A stretch of 6,266 nt of DNA, from positions 1-6,266 of the forward strand of contig JAFLCM010000152.1 in NCBI GenBank assembly GCA_017303565.1, given 5' to 3'. The notes beneath the pieces are model-generated. The model ran no database searches. It saw only the letters and a program-made list of their open reading frames with translations, and had not been told where the DNA came from. Both the position numbers and the translations under genes were made by a program. Shown here in pieces: positions 1-5,798 of the stretch. Source of the DNA: Planctomycetota bacterium (lineage in GTDB: Bacteria; Planctomycetota; Phycisphaerae; Phycisphaerales; UBA1924). The first letter of the stretch is position 1. Each line of letters opens with the position of its first letter.

Positions 1-1
1 C

Positions 2-64
2 ACCCCGGGCGCGGCCGGCCTCCTCGGCGCGGCGGGCCTGCTGGCCGCCCGTCGGCGTCGCTGA
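2..64 (+). CDS. C-terminal end of a PEP-CTERM-like secreted protein (partial)
   Basis: Only the last 20 codons lie in the window. They read Thr-Pro-Gly, then an Ala/Gly/Leu-rich hydrophobic stretch of about 13 residues, then Arg-Arg-Arg-Arg and a TGA stop at 62-64. This is the usual architecture of PEP-CTERM sorting tails in planctomycetes and some proteobacteria: a Pro-containing motif, a membrane-spanning helix and a basic end. Such tails are thought to be cut by an exosortase after export. The Pro-Glu-Pro-like motif itself would begin just before the window, and only its last Thr-Pro is visible. The reading frame is supported by the clean tail and by a strong terminator 30 bases after the stop. 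Nothing can be said about the body of the protein. A simple C-terminal membrane anchor is the alternative. Confidence 0.7.
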   Translation, partial: TPGAAGLLGAAGLLAARRRR

Positions 65-94
65 TAGTTCCGGAAATCCCGGTTCTCACAAGAC

Positions 95-120
95 CCGAGC
101 CTCACGGCTCGGTTTTTTTT
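95..120 (+). terminator. Intrinsic terminator of the PEP-CTERM-like gene
   Basis: A perfect 7-bp stem (CCGAGCC at 95-101, GGCTCGG at 106-112) with the loop TCAC is followed directly by eight T residues (113-120). This is a textbook rho-independent terminator for the plus-strand gene ending at 64. The kinase gene on the minus strand ends at 138, so minus transcripts also run into this hairpin. On that strand the bases after the stem (GTCTTGTG) are only weakly U-rich, so two-way termination is possible but less certain. Confidence 0.9.
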
Positions 121-137
121 CGCGGCCCACGCACGAC

Positions 138-3100
138 TCACAGCGGCGGTGAGAGGCCGCCAGGTCGGACCGCTGGGGCATCGGGCCCGAGGACCTTGGC
201 GGCCCACTCCCGGAGCAGGCGGACGTTCTCGAGTTCTTCCGGTGTGGACGACGGCCCGATGAGTCGCCGGACCTGGGACTCGAGGTTGCCGGCGATGTGA
301 CGATCGAAGCGGTTGAGGTCCCAGACGTGCAGCGCGCCGTCGTAGCCGCCGACGACGACGTTCCGCCCGTCGGGAGCGAGGGCGATGGTGTTGAGCGGGG
401 TGTCGTCGGCGAGGCGCAGGGTCAGGAGGGCGCGGTACTCCTTCAGGTCCCAGAGTTTGGCGGTGGCGTCGGTGCTGGCGGTCCAGAGGAACCGTTCGGA
501 GGGCGCGAAGACGCAGCCGGAGATGAGTTGGCGGTGCCCGAAGAGTGTGCCGAGGTACGCCTGCATGTCCTGGTTCCAGACCTGAATCTCCGACGCCCAG
601 TTGGTGAGGGCGGCCAGTCCGCCGGAGGGAGAAATGTCGAGGGCCCAGGCGGGGCTGCGGGTGGTGATGGTCGGCCGGGGGCGGAACGGGTCCAAGTCCC
701 AGGACTGCCAGACGAAATCGCGCTGGCTGAGGTCGACGCGGGCGCCGTCGTTGCTGACCTTCATCCACAAGGGGTCACGCCCCTCGCCGCCCCATGAGTC
801 CAGCAGCGCGCCGGTCTTGGTATCCCACGCGGAGATCAGGGCGCCGCCAGCGGCGACGTAGAGGGTGCCGCCGTCGTCGGTGGCGGCCATGGCGGTGGCG
901 GCGCGGCGGACGGGCAGGATGGCGCACAGGGGTTGACCGTCCGATGAATCGCGGATCAGGACCTCGTTGTTCTGGGTGATGTGGGCGAATCGTGAGCCGT
1001 CGCCGAGGAAAAGCGCACAGTTGCCGTAGGCGCCGCCGCCGCGGAAGCGGGTGATCTCGCGCATGCTCGGCCACTCGCGGAGGATGACCCACTTGTCCCA
1101 CGAGGCGCTGAGCACTCGGTCCTGTCTCTTATTGAGACCCACGGCGGTGACGCGGTGCCCGTGGCCGGGCGCGCTCGCGGGGCCGACGGCGCTGGGCAGG
1201 TCCCAGATGCGGATCTCGCTCTCGATGGAGCCGGTGGCGACGGACTTGCTGTCGGGGCTCCAGGTGGCGGCGTGCATGCCGCGCCGGTGCCCGTAGAAAG
1301 ACGCTTCGAGGCGCCAGGTGGGGATATCGATGATGTCGAAGCGCCACCAGCCGGTGACGATCATCTTCTTGGCGTCGGGGCTGACGTGGATGTAGCCGAT
1401 GGTGCCGTTGTTGGGGTTGTACTTCGAGACGCAGGCCCCGGTCTCGGGGTCCCAGAAGCGGACCTCGCGGTCGCCGCCGCCGGTGATGGCGAGCGACCCG
1501 TCGGGCCACCACTCCGAGGCGTTGATGACGTCGGCGTGCCCGCGGAGGGTGGTCAGGAGCGCGCCGGTGTCGGCGTCCCAGATGCGAGCGTCGACCTCGT
1601 TGGCGGTGGAGAGCAGGCGCCGCGAATCCGGTGAGAAGGCGGCGCTGACGGCGTCGGCCCGGTGGGCGTATGTCCACCAGCGCTCGGTCCAGTCGTCGGT
1701 GCGGTAGACGGAGACGATCCCGCCGAGCGAGGCGAGGGCGTAGAGGGACGAATCGGGGCTGAAGAAACCGCGGACGCCGCGGACGCTCGCGGCTTCAAAG
1801 GTTGTCACGCACCGAAAGTCTGGGACGCTCCATACGTAGACGTTGCCGGGGGTGTCGACGAGGGCGAGGAAGCGCCCATCGGGCGAGAACTTGAGCGTCC
1901 CGACGCGAGGGAGCGGGAGGCGTGTGGCGACACGGCTGACGAATCGTCCGGATGCGGCGTCGTAGAGATTGACGTCGCCGTCTTCGACGGCGGCGGCGAG
2001 CCATCGGCCGTCGGGACTAAAGGCTGTGCCGCGAATCGCGCCGGAATCGGTGAGGATGGTGGCGCGACAGGGGTTGTTGCCGTAGAGCTCCCAGAGGGCC
2101 CAAAACGCATGCGCGGAGAACGGGTCGCGGAACAGCGCGGGCCAGAGCTGCTCCTCGGCGAGGAGCATTCCGCCGGAGAAGCCGAGCAGCCGCCCGCGCT
2201 CGATGTTGCTGACCCGGAGGTCGAGGGCGGCCTGGCGGGCGCTCTGGTTGGCGCGTTCACGCTCGATGGTCGCGGTGAGGGCGGCGTTCTGGGCGCGCTG
2301 GCTCTCGTCCCTGGCGGTGCGGGCCATGCGGTCGGCGCGGTAGGCCTGGAAGGTTGAGTACACGCCGAGGGTGGTGACGCTGACGAAGAACGCCGCGACG
2401 AGCGCGGAGGCGAGCCGGTGGCGCCGCACCTGCTTCCTGACGACGTAAAGAAACGAGTCCTGCTTGGCGCTGATCGGCGCGCCGATGAGGAAGCGGCGCA
2501 GGTCGTCGGCGAGATCGGCGGCGGACTGGTACCGGCGCGTCGGGTCCTTCTCGATGGCCTTGGCGGCGATGACGTCGAGGTCGCCCCTCAGCGCGGGGGC
2601 CACCGCGGAGAGTCGGCGCGGCTCGGTGTCGTGGATTAGGCGGGCGGCCTCGGCGATCGGCTTGGTGCGGACGTCGAAAGGCAACTGCCCGGTCAGGAGT
2701 TCGAAGAGGATCACGCCGAGCGCGTAGACGTCGGAACGAACGTCGACGCCCGTCTCCCCCGAGACCTGCTCCGGGCTCATGTACGAGAGCGTGCCGATGA
2801 GCTGCCCGGTGATGGTGTGCATCGAGGCGAGCGGGTCGTTCTCGGTGGCGCGGGAGACGCCGAAATCGAGAACCTTGGGGCTGCCGTGCTGGTCGACGAG
2901 GATGTTGCCGGGCTTGAGGTCCCGGTGGATGACGCCGCGCTGGTGGGCGTGGTGGACGGCCTCGCAGACGCCGGCGAGCAGTTCGACGCGACGCTCGGTG
3001 GTGGCCTTCTCGCGGGTGCAGTGGCTGGTGAGCGAGGCGCCGTTGACGAACTCCATCGCGATGTAGGGCTGGGGGCCGCGCCCGAGGTCGGCGGCGCCGG

Positions 3101-3548
3101 CTTCGAAGATCTGCGCGATCCCGGGGTGCTGCAGCATGCCCAGCACTTCCGCCTCGCGCTCGAAGCGGCGCAGCACGGTGCGGCTCTGGTAGCCGAAGCG
3201 GAGCAGCTTGAGCGCCACGGTGCGCCGGGGGCGGTCCTGCTGCGCCAGGTACACGACGCCCATGCCGCCCGCGCCGAGCGTTCCCAAGACCGTGTAGTCG
3301 GCCACCCGCGTGCCGGGCGAGAGGACCGGCTCGTCCGCGGTCTCGGCTTTGGCGAGTTCGCGAACGGCGTTGGGGTCGAGAACCCCCGCCTCTTCCTCCG
3401 CGTGGAACTCCAGCAGCGAGCGGACCTCTTCGGCCAGCGACGCCTCGCCCGGGCACAGACTCTCCAGGAGGGCGGACCGCTGGTCCGCGGGCGCGGCGGC
3501 CACCCGCTCGAAAACGCTCTGCACGCGCTGGAATCGGTCCTGGGCCAT
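138..3548 (-). CDS. Membrane-anchored Hanks-type Ser/Thr kinase with WD40 double propeller
   Basis: This 1136-residue protein is a transmembrane sensor-type kinase. Residues 1-75 form a helical N-terminal region common in planctomycete kinases. The kinase domain spans about 85-355: Gly-rich loop LGAGGMGVV at 91-99, Lys114 in VALK, helix-C Glu132, catalytic HRDLKPGN at 208-215, DFG at 228-230 and SPE at 258-260. All catalytic residues are present, so it should be active. The activation loop offers Thr245 and Thr247. A basic juxtamembrane stretch (371-378) precedes one hydrophobic helix at about 379-399, then a charged, probably coiled-coil segment (401-450). Residues 496-1080 contain about 14 WD-like units, each with a SPDG-type turn and often ending in WD (656-658, 698-700, 781-783, 1032-1034, 1075-1077). 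The WD part should face away from the cytoplasm. The ATG lies 19 bases after the sigma-factor stop without a strong Shine-Dalgarno. The two genes almost certainly share a transcript. The substrate is unknown; the sigma factor is a candidate. Confidence 0.95.
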   Translation of the reverse strand: MAQDRFQRVQSVFERVAAAPADQRSALLESLCPGEASLAEEVRSLLEFHAEEEAGVLDPNAVRELAKAETADEPVLSPGTRVADYTVLGTLGAGGMGVVYLAQQDRPRRTVALKLLRFGYQSRTVLRRFEREAEVLGMLQHPGIAQIFEAGAADLGRGPQPYIAMEFVNGASLTSHCTREKATTERRVELLAGVCEAVHHAHQRGVIHRDLKPGNILVDQHGSPKVLDFGVSRATENDPLASMHTITGQLIGTLSYMSPEQVSGETGVDVRSDVYALGVILFELLTGQLPFDVRTKPIAEAARLIHDTEPRRLSAVAPALRGDLDVIAAKAIEKDPTRRYQSAADLADDLRRFLIGAPISAKQDSFLYVVRKQVRRHRLASALVAAFFVSVTTLGVYSTFQAYRADRMARTARDESQRAQNAALTATIERERANQSARQAALDLRVSNIERGRLLGFSGGMLLAEEQLWPALFRDPFSAHAFWALWELYGNNPCRATILTDSGAIRGTAFSPDGRWLAAAVEDGDVNLYDAASGRFVSRVATRLPLPRVGTLKFSPDGRFLALVDTPGNVYVWSVPDFRCVTTFEAASVRGVRGFFSPDSSLYALASLGGIVSVYRTDDWTERWWTYAHRADAVSAAFSPDSRRLLSTANEVDARIWDADTGALLTTLRGHADVINASEWWPDGSLAITGGGDREVRFWDPETGACVSKYNPNNGTIGYIHVSPDAKKMIVTGWWRFDIIDIPTWRLEASFYGHRRGMHAATWSPDSKSVATGSIESEIRIWDLPSAVGPASAPGHGHRVTAVGLNKRQDRVLSASWDKWVILREWPSMREITRFRGGGAYGNCALFLGDGSRFAHITQNNEVLIRDSSDGQPLCAILPVRRAATAMAATDDGGTLYVAAGGALISAWDTKTGALLDSWGGEGRDPLWMKVSNDGARVDLSQRDFVWQSWDLDPFRPRPTITTRSPAWALDISPSGGLAALTNWASEIQVWNQDMQAYLGTLFGHRQLISGCVFAPSERFLWTASTDATAKLWDLKEYRALLTLRLADDTPLNTIALAPDGRNVVVGGYDGALHVWDLNRFDRHIAGNLESQVRRLIGPSSTPEELENVRLLREWAAKVLGPDAPAVRPGGLSPPL

Positions 3549-3567
3549 CGGCTCGCTCGTGATCGGC

Positions 3568-4203
3568 TCAGTCGCCCCGGAGGCTGCCGGCGGACTCGCC
3601 GATCTCGGCGCCGGCCATCTCGCGCCGCAGCCACGCGCGGGCGAAACTCCACTCGGTCTTGACGGTCGCGGGCGAGAGCGCCAGCGCCCCCGCCGCCTCT
3701 TCGATGCTCAGCCCGGCGAAGTAGCGGAGCATCACCACGTCGTGCTTGCGCTTGTCGAGTTTCTCGAGTTTCTGCAGCGCCTCGTCGAGAGCGACCAGGT
3801 CGGTGCCGTCGGGCGCGTGGGCGGCGGCGTCCGCGTCCTCCAGGTCCACGCGCTTTCGCCCGCCACCGTGCTTGATCCGGTTGCGGTGCCTCGCCCGCTC
3901 GACCAGGATGCGGCGCATGGCGAGGGCGGCGGCGCCGAAGAAGTGCCCGCGACCGTCCCACCGGGGCGAACGCCCCTGGGCATCAACCAGCCGCATGTAC
4001 GCCTCGTGGACCAGCGCTGTGGGCTGGAGCGTCTGGCCCGGGGCCTCGTTGTTCATCCGCGCGTGGGCGAGTTTGCGCAGCTCGTCGTAGACCAGGGGCA
4101 GCAGGCGGGCCGCGGCGTGGTCGTCGCCGTCGCCGATCGCCTGGAGCAGCATCGTGACGTCGTGGTTGGTGGGCTCGTGGGGTGCCGCGGCGGGATCGGG
4201 CAT
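3568..4203 (-). CDS. ECF-type RNA polymerase sigma factor (PF07638/TIGR02999-like)
   Basis: This is a 211-residue alternative sigma factor that would direct RNA polymerase to a specific promoter set. Region 2 covers about residues 15-105 and includes the family signature TLQPTALVHEAYMRL (58-72) and GHFFGAAALAMRRILVERARHR (86-107). A basic and then acidic linker follows (108-136). Region 4 spans about 137-196, with the helix-turn-helix LSIEEAAGALALSPATVKTEW at 165-185 and the family ending FARAWLRREM (187-196). The ATG at 4203 was chosen because the match to the family begins just after it and the length fits. The open frame runs 66 codons further upstream, but that part is Pro/Arg-rich without family features. 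A GTG three codons upstream (4212) is another possible start. No strong Shine-Dalgarno is seen. It leads the two-gene unit with the kinase. No anti-sigma gene is visible. The usual acidic DAED of region 2.2 is replaced by QPTA (60-63). Confidence 0.93.
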   Translation of the reverse strand: MPDPAAAPHEPTNHDVTMLLQAIGDGDDHAAARLLPLVYDELRKLAHARMNNEAPGQTLQPTALVHEAYMRLVDAQGRSPRWDGRGHFFGAAALAMRRILVERARHRNRIKHGGGRKRVDLEDADAAAHAPDGTDLVALDEALQKLEKLDKRKHDVVMLRYFAGLSIEEAAGALALSPATVKTEWSFARAWLRREMAGAEIGESAGSLRGD

Positions 4204-4376
4204 GGTGGTCACTCTAAACGGGGGAGGGTCGGGGTTCTCCCATTGATGCGCGTTTCTTGGCGGTTCGGGCTGGCCGGGGGCTGTCCTTCCGTCGCATGAA
4301 GTGGTGAGGGCGGCGCCGCACCGGGGCCCGCTCAAAGGATGACGCACCAAGGACGATCCAGCGCGGAGCCACGGAC
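4204..4376. promoter_or_regulatory. Divergent intergenic region between sigma-kinase unit and globin gene
   Basis: These 173 bases separate the start codons of two divergent genes, so promoters for both the minus-strand sigma-kinase unit and the plus-strand globin gene should lie here. I found no convincing -35/-10 pair for a housekeeping sigma on either strand, no clear ECF-type pair, and no long inverted repeat that would mark an operator. On the minus strand, GAACC and CGTTT elements occur close to the sigma start, but they are spaced too closely to be trusted. The regulatory assignment rests on gene orientation only. Confidence 0.55.
4365..4368 (+). promoter_or_regulatory. Probable ribosome binding site of the globin gene
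   Basis: GGAG ends eight bases before the ATG at 4377, a good Shine-Dalgarno spacing. It supports this start over downstream alternatives. It stands out because the other start codons in the window lack a comparable motif. Confidence 0.6.
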
Positions 4377-4865
4377 ATGCCCGGCGACGAATACGACGCA
4401 ATCCAGAAGAGCTATGCGACGCTGGGGCCGAGACTGGCTGAGGTTTCGGAGATTTTCTACGCCCGGCTTTTCGCGCGGCACCCGGATGTCAGGCGTTTGT
4501 TCCCCGCCGACATGGGGCTCCAGGTGGGGCACCTGCGAGCGGCGCTGGCGCTGATCGGGCGGAACGTGAGCGTTCTGAAGTCGCTGGAAGGCCCGCTCAT
4601 GGAACTGGGGGCGCAGCATGTGTCATACGGGGCGCGCCCCGAGCACTACCCGATCGTCCGTGACCTGCTGGCCGAGTCGATCGCCTGCGTGATGGGCCCG
4701 GCATGGACACCCGACCTCGAGGCGGAATGGAAGCGCCTCCTGGAGTGGGTGTGCAACGTCATGCTCCGCGGCGCGGCGCTGGGACTGATCGGAGATCCGA
4801 GCGCGATCCACATCAAGGTCGAGCCGCCCAAGACCCGCAAGTACCTGTCTTCGGAAGGGCGGTAA
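4377..4865 (+). CDS. Single-domain globin, Vitreoscilla haemoglobin / flavohaemoglobin type
   Basis: This 162-residue protein is a haem-binding globin of the three-over-three fold. Compared from memory with Vitreoscilla haemoglobin, it has Tyr28 at B10, FYARLFARHPDVRRLF (27-42) with Phe42 at CD1, Gln49 at E7, Leu53 at E11, the proximal His81 at F8 (GAQHVSYG), and HYPIV at 90-94 with Tyr91 matching the flavohaemoglobin Tyr95. The alignment between CD1 and E7 needs a gap of three residues, so His52 is a less likely E7 candidate. The Glu in helix H that completes the flavohaemoglobin Tyr-His-Glu network (Glu137 of Vitreoscilla) falls on Ala133. No FAD/NAD reductase domain follows; instead there is a 29-residue tail (134-162). 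Likely roles are oxygen binding or storage, or nitric oxide handling with a separate reductase. A Shine-Dalgarno GGAG precedes the start and a hairpin terminator follows the TAA stop. The gene is probably monocistronic. Confidence 0.92.
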   Translation: MPGDEYDAIQKSYATLGPRLAEVSEIFYARLFARHPDVRRLFPADMGLQVGHLRAALALIGRNVSVLKSLEGPLMELGAQHVSYGARPEHYPIVRDLLAESIACVMGPAWTPDLEAEWKRLLEWVCNVMLRGAALGLIGDPSAIHIKVEPPKTRKYLSSEGR

Positions 4866-4917
4866 CCGGGGGCCTTCAGCCCGCGCGGAGCGCTGACAGA
4901 CCGCTGCGCGCGGCGAG

Positions 4918-4961
4918 GCGGGCGCGGGACGAGCCTCGTTGCTCGCCCGTGCCCGCTTTTT
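4918..4961 (+). terminator. Intrinsic terminator after the globin gene
   Basis: A long GC-rich hairpin (arms 4918-4934 and 4941-4956) has about 16 base pairs, one bulged A at 4929, one G-T wobble and a six-base loop. Five T residues (4957-4961) follow it on the plus strand. It lies 53 bases after the globin stop. The LOG-family gene converges from the right and ends at 4977, so the hairpin may also slow transcription from that side, although no U-tract is seen on the minus strand. Confidence 0.8.
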
Positions 4962-4976
4962 CCGCGCCGGCTTCGA

Positions 4977-5798
4977 TCAGCGTTCGGCACCCGGGCGCGG
5001 TGTGGGCTTGCCGCGCTCGCCGAGCCACCAGCGGGGGCGGAGGGGCTTCTCGTACCGAAGCCCGAAGGTGCCGATGGCCGCGTCGCGGATCCGGCGCGCC
5101 GCTTCCTCGGGTGAATCCGTCAGGATGAACCGGTCGAGGTCGGCGGGATCGATGGTGCCCTCGGCGACCATCCGGGCGCGCAGGAAGTCCATCATCGGCT
5201 GCCAGAACGCCACGCCCATCAGCACGATGGGGAACTCGCGGATCTTGCCCGTCTGCACCAGAGTGGCGCACTCGTAGAGCTCGTCCAATGTGCCGAACCC
5301 GCCGGGCAGCGCGACGAAGGCGTACGAGTACTTGACGAGCATCACCTTGCGCACAAAGAAATAGCGGAACTCGAGGAAGCGGTCGAGGTAGGGGTTTGGG
5401 TGCTGCTCGCGGGGGAGTTTGATGTTGCAGCCGACGGTGGGCCCGCCGGCCTCCTTCGCGCCGCGGCTGGCGGCCTCCATGATGCCGGGGCCGCCGCCGG
5501 TCATCACCGTGAATCCGGCTTTCGCCAGTTCCGCGCCGACGCGGCGCCCGAGGTCGTAGTAGATGTGGTCCTCCGGGAACCGCGCCGAACCGAACACGGT
5601 GACGCACGGGCCGACGAAGTGCAGCGAGCGGAAGCCGTAGAGCAGTTCCCACGAGATGCGCAGGAGCCGGGCGAACTCGGCGCGGCGCGACTGCGGGCCG
5701 GCGAGGAAGCGCCGCTCGGAGCGGTCGGTGGAGACCTTGCCCCAGCGCGGCGGATGATCGGGGCTCTGCGGGGCGGTCGGTTCGCGGTCTTGGTTCAT
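4977..5798 (-). CDS. LOG-family (TIGR00730-like) Rossmann-fold nucleotide nucleosidase
   Basis: This 273-residue cytoplasmic protein belongs to the LOG / lysine-decarboxylase-like family. Characterised members cut nucleoside 5'-monophosphates to a free base and ribose 5-phosphate; in plants and some bacteria this yields cytokinins. After a polar, probably flexible N-terminal part (1-40), the Rossmann core starts near VTVFGSAR (66-73). The nucleotide-binding motifs are TGGGPGIMEA (100-109) and PGGFGTLDE (165-173). Arg150 and Glu173 sit at the positions of the catalytic Arg and Glu of LOG enzymes, so activity is likely; the preferred nucleotide cannot be read from the sequence. At 273 residues it is longer than the roughly 190-residue short LOGs and resembles the longer bacterial type. 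The ATG at 5798 overlaps the TGA of the upstream membrane-protein gene by four bases (ATGA), without a Shine-Dalgarno, which suggests translational coupling. The frame stays open upstream to about 6071, but that part is the shadow of the neighbouring gene. Older annotation as lysine decarboxylase would be misleading. Confidence 0.92.
   Translation of the reverse strand: MNQDREPTAPQSPDHPPRWGKVSTDRSERRFLAGPQSRRAEFARLLRISWELLYGFRSLHFVGPCVTVFGSARFPEDHIYYDLGRRVGAELAKAGFTVMTGGGPGIMEAASRGAKEAGGPTVGCNIKLPREQHPNPYLDRFLEFRYFFVRKVMLVKYSYAFVALPGGFGTLDELYECATLVQTGKIREFPIVLMGVAFWQPMMDFLRARMVAEGTIDPADLDRFILTDSPEEAARRIRDAAIGTFGLRYEKPLRPRWWLGERGKPTPRPGAER

Noticed and set aside
1662..2357. Plus-strand open frame of 231 codons antisense to the WD40 part, and others like it at 297-797 and 1155-1634
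   Set aside because: These follow from the same high-GC strand bias; their products are Gly/Val/Glu-rich with no recognisable domain.
2774..2782. SPE in place of the APE motif in the kinase
   Set aside because: Ser-Pro-Glu is common in bacterial Hanks kinases (often MSPEQ), so it is not evidence of inactivity.
2817..3662. Plus-strand open frame of 281 codons antisense to the kinase
   Set aside because: It is antisense to the conserved kinase domain. The Gly/Ala/Val/Asp-rich product reflects the codon bias of the opposite strand, and no ribosome binding site or motif supports it.
2777..3961. Long minus-strand open frame of 394 codons across the sigma-kinase junction
   Set aside because: It lies in another frame over two recognisable genes. 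Its product is Arg/Ser/Pro/Ala-rich without any domain, which is what a GC-rich gene gives when read out of frame.
4204..4240. Possible ECF-type autoregulatory promoter (GAACC ... CGTTT on the minus strand) ahead of the sigma gene
   Set aside because: The elements are about 12-13 bases apart, shorter than the roughly 15-17 expected, and would leave almost no leader before the start codon.
4243..4256. Possible FNR/CRP-type box upstream of the globin gene (TTGAT half-site)
   Set aside because: Only the first half-site is present; the expected ATCAA at the right spacing is missing.
4204..4401. N-terminal extension of the sigma factor by 66 codons
   Set aside because: The stretch is Arg/Pro/Gly-rich with no match to sigma factors and overlaps the start of the divergent globin gene; family similarity begins after the ATG at 4203.
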